A stretch of DNA of 64,000 nt from positions 85,860,364 to 85,924,363 of the forward strand of contig NC_067196.1 in assembly GCF_000699445.3 (NCBI RefSeq), written 5' to 3'. Under the pieces are notes generated by a model. The model was not told the DNA's origin and ran no database searches. It worked only from the letters and a program-made list of their open reading frames with translations. The stretch is from Schistosoma haematobium. Taxonomy: Eukaryota; Platyhelminthes; Trematoda; Strigeidida; Schistosomatidae. Each line of letters begins with the position of its first letter. The first letter of the stretch is position 1. Shown here in pieces: positions 20,066-32,079 of the stretch. The translations under genes were made by a program, and so were the position numbers.

Positions 20066-20198
20066 TCAAGAACAAATTAACACACACCGATCTAGTAGAC
20101 ATTCATACAGATTGCCAGAATGACGAGCGCGCTTTACATTACTGAAATCTTCTTTGCTTAAACGAAGCTTTTGATCTTGCCAACTTTGGAATTTACGT
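20066..20198 (-). CDS. FRG1: FRG1 exon 4, terminal as read
   Basis: Acceptor TTTCTAG at 20205-20199. It encodes RKFQSWQDQKLRLSKEDF, then RARHSGNLYECLLDR, then VLICS-like residues and TGA. After LLDR the family normally continues with a basic tail (RAKLKADR-type). Here a GTGTGT donor-like sequence begins two bases into the Arg codon, so a further 3' exon is possible though none was found. Confidence 0.8.
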
Positions 20199-23100
20199 CT
20201 AGAAATAAAGTGAATTAAAACAGTTGTTTTATTTAATAAGAAACTACCCAGATCATTTTACTTTAAAATTGCGACAACCTTAGGAAAGTAGAACAAACAC
20301 ACAAAAATTTCCATTACGATACTTCTCATCATCACACTCTAATGAAAATTGACAAAAAGAATACTGACAATGAGTGTCGCTTATAAATAAACCATGTAGA
20401 ATGAGGCATAAAATGAACATTTATTATGGCTACCATGAGATGATGCAACACAGTGGCTAGAGACGTTATCAGATATGGCTCAGAATAGAAGCCGCTGGCG
20501 ATCCTGCTGTAACCTTCTTTTACTTTCTTCATAAAAAGTGGTTGTATCTTCCTTAACTGAAAGATTTCTTCTGGTTGTACCTTTCCGTTTCCCCCATTAT
20601 TATTATTACACTACATTACACTAATCTGTGGTCGTTATTGTTCTTTTTTTCTTGTACTCCCCTTACCTTCTTTTTTCTCTTCCCATTCTCATTGTTTTGT
20701 GTGGCGCATGTATATTTGGTGCCCTCTTGTACCAATATTTATGTGTTCAAATAAATAAATAAATAATGGCCACCATACTTCACATTGTTATAAATTAGAA
20801 CTCATGATGAATGGTGAACGAGTTTTGGATTATTAAAATGAATGCAATTTAGTACTAATAGATGAAGTGATACAATGTGGCCAAGTAATAACTGCTAAGA
20901 AAACAGAACTATTGATGCAAACCCCTGCATAGACTGAGACCAAAGACAATACCATTAACCAGAAAGATAATATGCTTAGGTCCAAAATATTGAACACAAA
21001 AATAAGCATGATTAAATTTCACAAAGAATCGAACAATGCTGATTTTACAAGTCACTCACTCTCCAATGAATTAAAAAGTGACTCTGTTAGACTTAGTTCT
21101 TGTTCAAATCACAATAGCACAACCAGATGGAAAATCAAAATGATGAAAATTAAAATAACTGAAATAATAATAGTATCAATGAGAGAAATGAAACCTGGAA
21201 AATTTAGTTGAAAGACAATAAATAAAGGAATGAAGAGTATAGGGTGATAATGGAAATCAGGATTTAAGGGAGGCCAAATGTTGAATACATTCGACCTATG
21301 GTAAATAACATCATCTTTGATCTCCAATCAATAAAGATATATTAAGTTGTTGATAGCCTTGATTTATAAATTTCTATAGGAATAAAGTTGGAAATGTACA
21401 GTATATTGTGGATCACATAAGCATACATTTGTGGTTCAATGTACGGTAGATATCGTTAATTTGTAACTCACAAAGTACAGGTTTATGTAATTGGCCTTCA
21501 GTCAGTTTGTGTGATGGGTGACAATACTACCCATACTTTCCAAAATGAACTAGCGACAGAGTAGTTCGACCCTGCAACCCACCAGTCGGAATCCAAGTAT
21601 TTAAAACACTGAGTTATCCAATGAAATACAAATAGGAGTCGTACAGAATATAGAAAAAATAAATTAAGTAACAACTTACACATAATTAACTTCAGCTTTT
21701 TTCAAGCCTTCGCGTTCTTCTTCTGGTATATCCAATAAAGGATCATGGATAAGAGGTTTATTAGAACGAAACTATGAGAAAAAAGTGATAAACAGAGGTA
21801 AGCCGTTTGAATAAAGTATAGAAAACATCAATCAGACACAAAATCATCACCAATTAAGTAACAACTCAAAATATTTGCATAACATCAGTTTCTATGAGTT
21901 GAAGATTGCTTACAGTTGAAATGAACTATAACTACATATTAGAGGAAATATTGTACACCGCTATTAAGACAAGCAAAAGATGTATGCACTTTCGAAAGAC
22001 CCCTCGAATGTCGTACTACCATTGGATAAATGATATTTTGGGTTTCAATAGCAGCCACCATCTAGACGAAGTACAACAAAATAATGCTTACAACAGTCAA
22101 GCTAAAACAAACTAGAAATCCATGAAAGTTCTTACTATTGGTATTGGCTGTGTAGGAAAGTGAAAACTTTTTGGATGATGTTTGTATTTTAGTATGTTGA
22201 GAGGAATTGTGCAGCATTAATTTAGAGGCCAACTTTATACCAAAGTATTTACAAAATTCATCACTAAAAATGTATATATCCTTATGTTATATGATAACAA
22301 TTATTGGGAATACCACTTCTCCTTTACAATTTGTTCTATCTAGCAAATGTTAGTCTTATGTAACTCAACACAAATAATTGAAAACTATACATTAATCTTG
22401 AACACTGAACAGATAGTTTGCAATCGAATTAAACTGAAAAAACTGACAACAATTACATACAATAACCATTTCATTGGTTTTGGCTTGTTGACTTTTGAAT
22501 ATAATATCATCCGTAATCGGATCAGCTGAAAGGAAACAATTGTTTGCTCCTAACATAGCACTACGACCATCTTGAAAAATTGGTTCGAATTGTTCAAAAA
22601 CTCCAACAGCATCTGCTATGGCTGCCAAAATAGCATCGGATTTGGTAGAAACACCAAGATATCTACCGTACCTGTATTTCAAACAGAAAACAAAACCGAG
22701 ATTATTGTGTTTATAGGAAAAAGATAGCAGTTTAAAAAACGAACAATGATTGTAGATATTGTTTGACAATGGTTCCACATTATTTTACTGGACGGGTGAC
22801 ATGATACTGTAAGAATCAAGCCTGATAGTAGTTAATCACTAATCCTATTGGAAAGTAAACGACCTATGGTTCTTTAAATTATTTGTTAATTCACATTTAT
22901 ACATGTTTACTTTTCTGTTCAGTATTTTATAAGGATTTTACTTCGTTATAAGAATATATTCCAATGAGCAGCTGTCTTGTCTTATGATATTAGTTAACTG
23001 TAAGAAGAGGCGGTTATTATCTGCCCATATTGTATCATTCCACATCATCTATCGATCAGTGCCCTTTTCTTTCATCTTAACAGCTGGAAATTCATTCATA

Positions 23101-24540
23101 AAATCCCATTTCATTATACTGCTATTATAAAAACTCCATATTAACACACTTGTATTTATTTATACAATTTGTATCACACAAATCTCTTTAAAATCAATGA
23201 TAAATTCGTATTCGAACGACCATCAGGTTAAATGTCACTCCAGTGCAAACTGTGATGGAAAGAGTATATGGGCAAAATTTTCTCTCCTTGGAACAGACGT
23301 TGAAACTATCGACTTTCATTTAAAATAAAAAATGAAACATCAATCATGAAGTACGCTCAAAATGAAACTTAATGACGATAACACCCTAACTGTTTAGGCT
23401 TTGACCAGACTCCTTTAAATTATCTAGCATCAATACAAGTCAGTCAATCAGTCATCTACAACGTACGACCAGGCACATATATGAATCGGTCCAACTTTCC
23501 ATACCTCATTAGCACAAAAAGATGAACATCAAATTCACAGAAGCAGTTACTTCAACGTTAGTTATACATAAAGAAAGATTGCATATAAAGATATGATACA
23601 GGGATAAAGAATTAGTTCATAGGAAGAAAGGTATAAAGTAATTTTAATCTAATAGTTTAAGAGAAAACAAAGAGTGTACATATTTACGCCATTTTGATCA
23701 ATTGTGAGTCATGGTCACTCAGTCTTCAACCATTGGTTACGATTGTCGCACGGACTCCAACCAAGTGGTCTGCATCTACCAACATGGCTCAGACTAGAAG
23801 TTAGTGACTTTGTGGACAGTTACCACATTTATAGTTTGGCTGCCCCTAACTTTCTTCCATCCGTCTACAACACTAGTTAGCACTGCGTGCCGTCGTAATC
23901 GGTAGTGGGTAATACGAACTAATACGGCGCGTATTTCTAAATTGAAAACAAAAAGATATTCCAGCAGAATAAACGTTATTATTCAAACATTCACAATAAG
24001 AGCTAATTCCTTTGAGGGGAGTTGGTCAGAGACTCTACAACCACAAATTAAGGTAAATTACATTGTAAAACTTATTTTATTTGAATTATAGAACAGAAAA
24101 CTACTACTCACACTAACTAACCCAGATTTAAATGCAACTTTAGTATCCGAAACTTGCATAGCGGTGAAAATCTCTTCTGGAGCTGGTGGTTCTCCGTACT
24201 TCCTTGGTGGTCCGATAACAACCAAACCTTCATCGGTAGCTGATAAGTAACAAGCACCTGTAAACTCCTTGTTATTAGCATCCTGTCCAGAGTGTGTAGC
24301 TGCTTCGAATCCATCAGCCGTCAACGGTTTATCAGTTGCAACATAAACTTGTATTGCTATTGAATCCTTCACTTCATCGAATTCTTTCACAGACCACCAG
24401 CCACCATGAGCATCTGCTTCCAAAATACGTTCTGTTTTCTCAACCTTTGGTTTCGATTCGTGATGTCTTTTGTGATGCTTTTTCTTCTTCTCACCTTTTA
24501 ATTTTAATTTTCCAGGTCGGACAAATGAGTAACTGTCCAT
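20066..24540 (-). CDS. FRG1: FRG1 family protein (FSHD region gene 1 homologue), 4 exons
   Basis: Joined exons 24540-24122, 22671-22461, 21771-21680 and 20198-20066 give 284 codons plus stop; human FRG1 has 258. FRG1 is a nuclear/nucleolar actin-bundling protein linked to RNA processing, built as a basic N-terminal tail plus a fascin-like beta-trefoil. Here the N-terminus MDSYSFVRPGKLKLKGEKKK is followed by a Lys/His-rich stretch, then WWSVKEF and AIQVYVATDK. The trefoil continues as FTAMQVSDTKVAFKSG, YGRYLGVSTKSDAI and FEPIFQDGRSAM. The C-terminal part has KKAEVNYV and RKFQSWQDQKLRLSKEDF, all diagnostic. Introns are GT-AG with phases 2, 0 and 2. The start at 24540 is the only ATG upstream of the conserved YSFV-KLKLKG block. 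About 25 extra residues lie in the first trefoil repeat. Confidence 0.95.
20437..20763 (+). mobile_element. RTE 3' end inserted in FRG1 intron 3
   Basis: TGATGCAACACAGTGGCTAGAG, CAGAATAGAAGCC and CCTTTCCGTTTCCCCC through GTGTGGCGCATG and a (TAAA)n tail match the copy ending at 47815. Flanking TATTATGGCTACCAT (20422-20436) and AATAATGGCCACCAT (20762-20776) are a target duplication with two or three changes. Confidence 0.8.
21680..21771 (-). CDS. FRG1: FRG1 exon 3
   Basis: Acceptor CTCATAG at 21778-21772, donor GTAAGT at 21679. It encodes FRSNKPLIHDPLLDIPEEER then EGLKKAEVNYV, in phase with both neighbours. Confidence 0.93.
22461..22671 (-). CDS. FRG1: FRG1 exon 2
   Basis: Acceptor ATACAG at 22677-22672, donor GTATGT at 22460. 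Its first G completes the codon from exon 1, giving KSG-YGRYLG without a break. It encodes the central trefoil, including MLGANNCFLSADPI. Confidence 0.93.
23430..23935 (-). mobile_element. RTE-B copy in FRG1 intron 1
   Basis: It runs from the reversed 3' tail (CAGTCAGTCAATCAGTCATC, AACGTACGACCAGGCACATA) through the C-terminal coding block (CAACCATTGGTTACGATTGT) to about 23930. It is frameshifted and aligned with 45613-46206. Confidence 0.75.
24122..24540 (-). CDS. FRG1: FRG1 exon 1
   Basis: Start codon at 24540-24538; 139 codons plus 2 nt. It ends at TCTGG before donor GTTAGT. It encodes the basic N-terminal tail and the first part of the trefoil. Confidence 0.93.
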
Positions 24541-24789
24541 CGTCTAAAAGTCGATGTAAATTTTCAAATACATATTACACCATACATTGCATAAATCTTA
24601 CGTCTATGCTAAACATTCTAGATAAGATAATTCCCCTACTTAGTAATCTTATGTAAAAGGATAGTGGTAATTTACAAGACGTTAAACCTTAAAAGTAGAA
24701 GACTAGTTTGTCTTAGATATAATAATTGCAAAAAGTAAAAGCAATTGATCTGTGTTTACAAAATAAAACTATAACACCAGATAATTTCA
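24541..24789. promoter_or_regulatory. FRG1: Upstream region of FRG1
   Basis: This 250-bp AT-rich interval is free of recognised repeats and should contain the FRG1 5' UTR and promoter. No TATA box or initiator stands out. Confidence 0.3.
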
Positions 24790-25225
24790 GTTAGTCATCA
24801 TCAACGTAGAGCCTGACATAAATGTACATCGAACCAATTAATCATACTAAATCCATATAACGAGATGAAATTAAAAGAAATAGTAAAGGAGTCGGAGTTG
24901 TAGTACTGATGATATTAAAAAAGACTAAACATGGACAAAGTATGTATGAAAGAATATTGTAATTCAAGATGGGACGGAAGATATAGAGTAAATGCATCTG
25001 CACCACTATCAACGGTTTCAAGACATCACTATAGTCTCCAGTTACTGATTGCCGCTATAGCGCGGACTTTAACCATCTAGTGTGCATCTACCATCATGGT
25101 TCAGACCAATGTTAATGACTTCTTGAACTGATGCTACGTCTTGGTCTGGCTGTCTCCTAGCTTTATTCCAACTTACTCCCATTTCACCAAGCATAGCTTG
25201 TCGAGGTAAGCTGTGATTAGGCATA
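24790..25225 (-). mobile_element. RTE-B copy
   Basis: GTAAATGCATCTGCACCACT, CATCACTATAGTCTCCAG and TTAATGACTTCTTGAACTGATG match the RTE-B minus-strand 3' coding region. The left end (GTTAGTCATCATCAACGTAGAG) is the degenerate 3' tail. Confidence 0.65.
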
Positions 25226-26592
25226 AACGAACACGTCCTTAACACCTTAATCAGTAAGGATTCATCGCCTCTTCAACCGACACCCCGCTTTTGATCACTA
25301 AATTAAGCTCGACTTCAACATTGTGTACAAGACTGCCTTGTACACAACCACGCCAGCGGTAGCTGATCACGATGTGATCAATCTGAGTCCAGGCTTGAGA
25401 TGCAGAGGGAGGACGCCAGGTGGCACATCGGCGATGACTGTGTCGGAAGTTAGTGCTAGCCAGAAACAGGTTGTGGTCTGTGCACAGTTGCAGTAGACGA
25501 TCCCCGTTATCTGTCCTGTGACCAACAAGGCCCCCAAATGCCCTGGTATGGCCGAGAGCGGGGTGGGTTCGCCCTCCCTCTCGAAATACTCTCACACGGC
25601 CGCGCGTATACAGCCTCTGTTAGAGAAGTCCTACTCACTGCCTTCTCGTGGCGGGGGTGTTGTTTACGAAAATGAGAGGACGAAAAGCGAATGTCCGGCG
25701 CTTTAACCGGATTCCAAACTAAATCAATGGTCCACATGGGCTCCAGTATCCTGAAGGAACAAATGGCGTATGAACCAATTTTCGGTCACCGGCTACCATA
25801 GGACTGCATCTCCTTACGATGCTCCACTGTCTTGTGGGTTAGACCTTTAGGTCAAAGGTTCGGGGTGTGGCCCCCTAAGATAACCACCTGCTTCGGTCTG
25901 GGCACCCGGGCAGTAAAGCAGCCCACACGCAATTAATGAACTGAAATTGTGTGGCGCATATATATTTGGCGCACTCCTGTACCAATATATATGTGTTCAA
26001 ATAATAATAATAAACATCGGCCACCTAAACGACTCTCTTCTGTGCCCAGACGCCCGACCTGAGCATTCAAGTCTCCGGCTAGTACTGCAATATCTGTCGA
26101 ACGCACTTTCTGGAGAAGAACAGATAACTGGTGATAAAACTCATCCTTGATTGGATCCGGGCTGCAATCTGTCGGATCATAGGCGGAGATGGCGAAAAGG
26201 CATCGTTTCTCACGCCGATTTCTCACTTTGATGGAACTCTCTAATCTAACAGCACATAACCGACTGTTAATGGGGATCCAATCGATTAGTGCTGCCTCAA
26301 CTCTAGCGCTTAGTGCGACACCAACGCCAGCAAGATCAGACGAAGATGCCACAGAGTCCCCGGATAAACACACGTAAAACAATCCTTTTGAAGCGACAGA
26401 TGGAGAGCGAATTTGTAGTACTTCACCAGAGTTTTGAATACGGGTCTCGGATAGACAGCAAACATCGATGTTATGACTTTCTAAAGACATAGCCAGCCCT
26501 ATCTGTTGTCCAACCTGCATAAGTGTGCGAACGTTGAGGACAGCCAGTTTGAATGGTGCACGTGGTTTCAGAAGCACTGCCTCAGTACTCAT
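25226..26592 (-). mobile_element. RTE-A endonuclease region, split by an R1 insertion
   Basis: The minus-strand frame from 26592 reads LAVLNVRTLMQVGQQ, VCCLSETRIQ, AGVGVALS, LFAISAYDPTDCS and VLAGDLNAQVGR (to about 26015). These are the apurinic-type endonuclease motifs including the N, E and GDxN blocks. It resumes at 25525 with GHRTDNGDRLLQLC and TQIDHIVISYRWRG (to about 25350). The interruption is an R1 retroposon. The copy is truncated before the reverse transcriptase, so it cannot be autonomous. Confidence 0.85.
25526..26013 (+). repeat. R1 retroposon inserted in the endonuclease frame
   Basis: It runs from AACAAGGCCCCCAAATGCCC to GTGTTCAAATAATAATAATA, opposite in orientation to the host RTE ORF. 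Its 3' end (GTGTGGCGCATATATATTTG) is that of the RTE tails. An inverted near-identical partner lies at 26830-27216. Confidence 0.8.
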
Positions 26593-26829
26593 ATTCGGTG
26601 GTAATATACAATTTTGAACCGGACAGTGACTCGAGAACGTTTAGATAGAGTCGAATTTCCACCATAGACGAGCTGCTGTATAAGTAGAAAAAATAAGTAT
26701 AGACAGAGTGGGAATAAAAGGGAGTGAATAATGACATGATAAATAATAATAATAATAATTTGAATCATTTGATTGTTAGTCGAAGCAAGAAAAGTAGTTT
26801 CCATAAATTTAGACAGTTCATCATTTGTG

Positions 26830-27216
26830 TGTGGGCTGTGATACTGCCCAGACCGAAGCAGGTGGTTATCTTAGGGGGCCACACCCCGAACCTTTGACCT
26901 AAAGGTCTAACCCACAAGACAGTGGAGCATCGTAAGGAGATGCAGTCCTATGGTAGCCGGTGACCGAAAATTGGTTCATACGCCATTTGTTCCTTCAGGA
27001 TACTGGAGCCCATGTGGACCATTGATTTAGTTTGGAATCCGGTTAAAGCGCCGGACATTCGCTTTTCGTCCTCTCATTTTCGTAAACAACACCCCCGCCA
27101 CGAGAAGGCAGTGAGTAGGACTTCTCTAACAGAGGCTGTATACGCGCGGCCGTGTGAGAGTATTTCGAGAGGGAGGGCGAACCCAACCCGCTCCCGGTCA
27201 TACCAGGACATCATTG
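26830..27216 (-). repeat. R1 copy, inverted partner of 25526
   Basis: The reverse complement of 25530-25910 is nearly identical here, including the shared changes around CCGGATTCCAAACTAAATC. It lacks the 3' microsatellite tail (the minus-strand end is near 26830). Confidence 0.8.
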
Positions 27217-27239
27217 TACAAACCGTATATCGAATTGGA

Positions 27240-28170
27240 GTCATTAGCTAAGACACTAAAATTCCATGGCTTTGATGTGTAGTATGTCTCCGAAACATGT
27301 ACACAGGATAATAGCGTTATCACTGACTCATAGAACCTATATGGAGAGCCAACAATATATACCCTGCAGGTATCCTAAGACGAAACGAAGAGTTCTCACA
27401 GTTTTGTTGATGCATGTGTAGTACTAAATTTGAAGGCTGAACACAGACTTTTTGATTGGATTCCTGTCGACAGTTACCCATATGCTGTCCATCCCAATGG
27501 AATCACAAGAACTTGGGAAGATACAGACACACCCCATCGCCCCTCCACCGTTTCTGCCTATGTCCCCATTGACTGCATCTTGGAGTGAGTAAAAGACTAG
27601 TTATATAACGTACTTTCAAAACCCATCTGCTTAGACGTAGTAGTTGTAACGGGCGATCATCGTACTCAAGTTGGTAGACTAAGCTAAATTGAAACGTACT
27701 TGTATGGGGCATGTGGTGTTTCAACAAAAGGAGCGGATAACGGAGGTTATCTAGTGCAATTATGCTCAGATAACTGGCTATCCTGAGAAGTGTGAACTTT
27801 AGACAAAATGAAAAACACTGTCTGACCTGTTGACGCAAATCAACACTGACGGTTACAAATAGATCATATCACCATCACGCATCGTTGAGGAGGCTCGACC
27901 GCAGACTGCCGCTCCTTCTAAAGTACATGCTTGGAGTTTGGTCATACCCTGTTTAGTGTATGCATTATTAAGCGTTTTACTGGCAAGAAAACTTTCAGAT
28001 ACCAATTCGATTGAAAGGCTAGGCATCGACTAAGGGAAGAATCAGCTAAGTACCTAGTCGGTCGTGACGGAACGGTTTGTCCTGAAATAGCATAGGATGA
28101 TGTTTAAAAAGCTGTAAATATAATAACGGCGTCCACTAACGACTTGTATCGAGTCTATGGAACGCTGATG
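27240..28170 (+). pseudogene. RTE-A endonuclease, degenerate
   Basis: Broken plus-strand frames show LFDWIPVDSYPYAV (near 27450), VSAYVPIDC (near 27555), a region aligned with the DNGDRLLQLC block, and IISPSRIVEEARPQ (near 27865). They correspond to LLEWIPVDSRLCAV, VSAYSPTNC and ITISHRWRGS-type blocks of the copy at 39111. There are numerous stops and frameshifts. Confidence 0.65.
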
Positions 28171-28489
28171 GATTCAGGTGGCATCTACAAATTGACGTGC
28201 GCCCCGAACATCATTTCGAGAGGCCTGGAGAACGATGGAACGCGGTGAAAAAAGCGATGAAAAGCGCAGCGTATCTAGATGTGATCTGATGTAAGGTGTT
28301 TAGATCGATCTACAAGGCTTTCGGAGACCATGCTGATACAATCGCTCTAATGAGAAAGATCAACCTTTGATATTTTAGAAAACTCCATAACAGTAATAAC
28401 CTTCAAGGGATCTGGGAGAAATTGGCTTTTCTAAAAGCAAGTCGAAAATAAGGTGCCACTGTCACAATAAGATTCAGTCTTAATCCCAA

Positions 28490-28985
28490 AAATTAGACGA
28501 AAAATCCCCTTGCTTCTTGTTCTCAGTAGCTCTTTTAGTGGAAAATTATTAAGATTTTTTTCGAATCCACAGCTTGGTTCTATCGCACACAATCTTTGTT
28601 TTGGAGAAAATTTTGTCGCTTTTGAGTAAATTTTGAGGTAGCCGCAATAAAGCACTTTAGGGAAATGGCACAGAACCCCCAAGACATTCTAGGGTCTGGA
28701 GAAAATCCCCAAAGTTTTGAGGAAACCCTCAAAATGTTCGGGAGAATTATGAGTTTCTCCCGCATCTCTGTGCTAATGTGGTATGGTAACTTGAACTGAT
28801 GTATGTACGTACGAATTTCTATGATGTTACTGACTGACTGATGCGTTTTCCCGAAGATTTTCTCAGAATCTTATAACACTTTAGTTTTTTCCCGGACATT
28901 TCTCCAAACTTTGAGAAAACTACCAGACTTTTTACAACTTTGGGTAAAACCCTAAAATTTACAAAAAAATTCCCCCAGATATGGA
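28490..28985. repeat. Degenerate short-period repeat tract
   Basis: Loose repetition of a purine-rich unit such as GGAGAAAATCCCCAAAGTTTTG, AGGAAACCCTCAAAATG and GGAGAATTATGAG, and its complement after 28848 (TTTCTCCAAACTTTGAGAAAAC). The period is about 20 bp but poorly kept. The tract is split by an RTE-B tail. Confidence 0.45.
28763..28848 (+). mobile_element. RTE-B 3' tail
   Basis: CTGTGCTAATGTGGTATGG, CTTGAACTGATGTATG and ATGTTACTGACTGACTGATG are the conserved 3' end of RTE-B. Confidence 0.7.
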
Positions 28986-29789
28986 GATTTGGCCATGAAG
29001 CTCATGAGCTTGGCTAACTACAAACTGTAAGACAAAAAACCGAGGACAAAACGATATTTTAATGAGTAACACGCCCTATAACGCTGATAACGAGCCGTAA
29101 AAAGACAAAAATCCAAATGTTCCAGTCAACATTTTGTAGGTACATACCTAGAGCCACGCTGTAGCGTCACATCTGTATAGCCCGGGTTGAATACAAACGA
29201 GTCAAATGATTGTAGACAGAGTATAAAAATTTTTGCTTGACATGCTTCTAGTATCAATGATTACCGTCACTAACAGTAAGGGACCTAGATACAGTCAACA
29301 GATAGACGAGAAATACGTTCCCTGGCTATGTCACAAACAGCAAATGTTCAACCAACAAATACCCTTTCTATTTTCACATTTTCCATGTTGCGGATTTAAC
29401 ACAGTAATTTGTTCGTTTTCATTTTTCATATATTACATGTTTCCCCTTCATAACTATTAGATAACCGTGTTTCCAAAGTTTTCTCTTTGTAGCGATAAAT
29501 AAATCGCCAAAATATATAGCTCTGCAAGTCTTCGACATTTGATGCTGACCACATTAGTTTTACAGAACTCACCCATCTGAAGGCACTCGGCCACCCATCC
29601 TAGCTAGATTACGAGTACGCCGCGCTACACACTTCCCACAGCTGCTGGTCAGCCTAGATTAATCACTTCTCGAAACATCGGTATTCTACCAAATATATCT
29701 TCGAGCATCTCCGCTTCTGACTTCTGATTTGACATGTTTCTGTATTAAATATGTTACTAGTTAAAGTGTTTTTAATCTCAGAATACTTG
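28986..29789. other. Intergenic, nothing recognised
   Basis: No domain, repeat partner or splice-framed ORF seen. Confidence 0.35.
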
Positions 29790-30296
29790 TACCATCTTTG
29801 TTTTTTATCCACACAATTACTGATGTTTTTGCAAACGTTGGGCCTTGGCTATACCCTGAACCACGGCCCAATTAATCATCCCTATTCCCTCAATAAACTA
29901 CCACTTCTTCTTGCTGAGGATCGTTGACTGACTATGAAGAATCATCTGCAAACCTCAGCCGCATCAACACTGAATAAAATAACCTATCACTCATTGGTTC
30001 GTAAACTGATAACTTGTATAATTATGGTCTACTTTGTTATTAGTGCTACTAATCCTAAAATTGCAGATTTACCAGTCTTCAGTAACAAGGATGGGAGGTC
30101 TATCGACCTATATTATTCCTTGCAGTGTGTAATACTGTGGAGGTCCAATCTCGTTTTGAACATATCAACAGAAGATGTTGACATCGTGTGTTCTGATAGA
30201 GAATTCCAGTAATTCACTTGGTGCGAGAAACGAAACTCCAGACGTAAACGATTCGATCTCGGTTTCTGAACTTTCTTCGAATGTCCTCTCAAATGA

Positions 30297-31959
30297 TCAG
30301 TCGTGGACGGAATGAAAAGATAATACATTAATACCAAAGTCATCGTTCAGTATACGATAAGCCAAAATTAGATCACCCAGTACTCTACGGTAAGATAATG
30401 GGAATAAGTTGAGGTGTCTCAGTCTGTCTTCATAAGATTGGTCAGATAGACCTTTTATCATCTTAGTACCTCGTCGTTGGACTCTTTCCAGCATCTCTGC
30501 TTCATACTTGAAACAAGGACTCGCTGCTTGAATCGCATATTCTAAATTTGGTCGCACATAAATCGAGTATAATAGTCTAAATATTTCATCATCTAGATAC
30601 TGGAAAGACCTAGGAATAGGCCATAATACCCTATAGCCGTTCTCAGCAGCAGCCTTACACTGACTAGTGGTTTTTTGATCACTGCTTAATATGACTCCTA
30701 AATCTTTATGGTTTCTAACTTTGGGTAACACGAATCCACATATTGTGTAGTGATACGATTCATCATGGTTATTTATTTGCATCACTACACTCTTGTTAGG
30801 ATTTACTTCTAGTGACCACATGTCCAACCATGCCACTAATGAGCTAAGATCGTCCTGTAATACTATTCTATCTCACATACTGTGTATGGGTCTCCAAATT
30901 TTTATGTCATCAGCGAAGTGTAGAAAGGATGATCTCGCTATAGTTGGCAATCCACTTACATAAAGTAAAAAGAGAAGAGGACCGAGGATTGTACCTTGGG
31001 GAACCCCACTTTTTACAGGTACCCACGAGGAGAGAGCCCCATTAACCCTTACCCTTTGTCTCCTGTCATGGAGAAAGTTACTTATCCAATCCACGACTGT
31101 ATAACGGATTCCAAAACGTTCCAGTTTGAATTTAAGACCAGAGTGGGAAACCTTATTGAAGGCCTTACTTAGATCTATGAAAATCACATCCACAGGAACA
31201 TTCCGATCTTTTGCAGCAACCCACTCTTCTCGTGCAATGAGAAGATTTGTCAAGCAAGATAGGCCTTTCCGAAAACCATGTTGTGCCCTGGAGAAAAGAT
31301 TGTCCTTCAACATAGTTTATAACAGATATTCGAATGATTTTTTCCATCAGTTTTACAACTGCACTAGTTAAGCTAACGGGACTATAGTTACTAACTAAAT
31401 CTCTACTCCCAGCCTTATACACCGGACTTATAATAGTGTCTTTCCAGTCTCTGGGCCGTCTGGACTGTCTCAGAGACATGTCGATTAGTATCGCTAATGG
31501 TTCAGCAATTTCATCAGATATAGCTTTCATAATCCTAGGATGAATATCATCAGAACTACTGGACTTGTCAGGCTTGAGATGCTGAAGTAGTCTCAAAACA
31601 GTACCTTTCTCAATGATTACAGGATCCATCAGCGAGCCGTCACGGTCACGATGAATCGTTGGTCGTTCCTCATTGCTGATAGAAAACACTTTACTGAAAT
31701 ATTCCGAAATTGCTTCAGATTTTTCGGTATCATTTTCTGCCAAGATTAACGGATTTTCTTGTATCAAAAGTGATGGAATTCCATCGCTTCTCTGAGTTCG
31801 CCTTTTTATATACGAGAATAACCGTTTCGGGCTATATCTAGAATCCCTAACCAATTGTTTTTCATATGATCGTCTAGTCTTACTTATTAACGCCTTACAG
31901 GCATGCCTAATCTTACAATAACTGGATCTGTATTGTTCTAAGCCAGTAGAGATGAACAT
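30297..31959 (-). pseudogene. CR1-like reverse transcriptase, in three frames
   Basis: Segments 31959-31165, 31313-30873 and 30836-30297 are in shifted frames but contiguous in homology. Fingers, palm (SGVPQG, FADD) and thumb (RNHKDLGVILSSD) are all present. The region NLEYAIQAASPC to RDRLRHL-type residues is the conserved C-terminal segment. Confidence 0.85.
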
Positions 31960-32079
31960 ATTCCAGCGCTTCTTCCTTTTTCTAAGAAGTTTCCTGACTG
32001 TTTTAGTTATCCATGGTGGACTGTTATTCGGTCTTCGCGGTACCAGGTATGGTATGAACGGGGACGTAACTAAACTAAA

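Noticed and set aside
24117..24656. Other frames over FRG1 exon 1
   Set aside because: They are shadows of the FRG1 frame without homology.
28431..28765. Minus-strand ORFs of 61-83 codons
   Set aside because: They arise from the short-period repeat tract, which lacks stops by composition.
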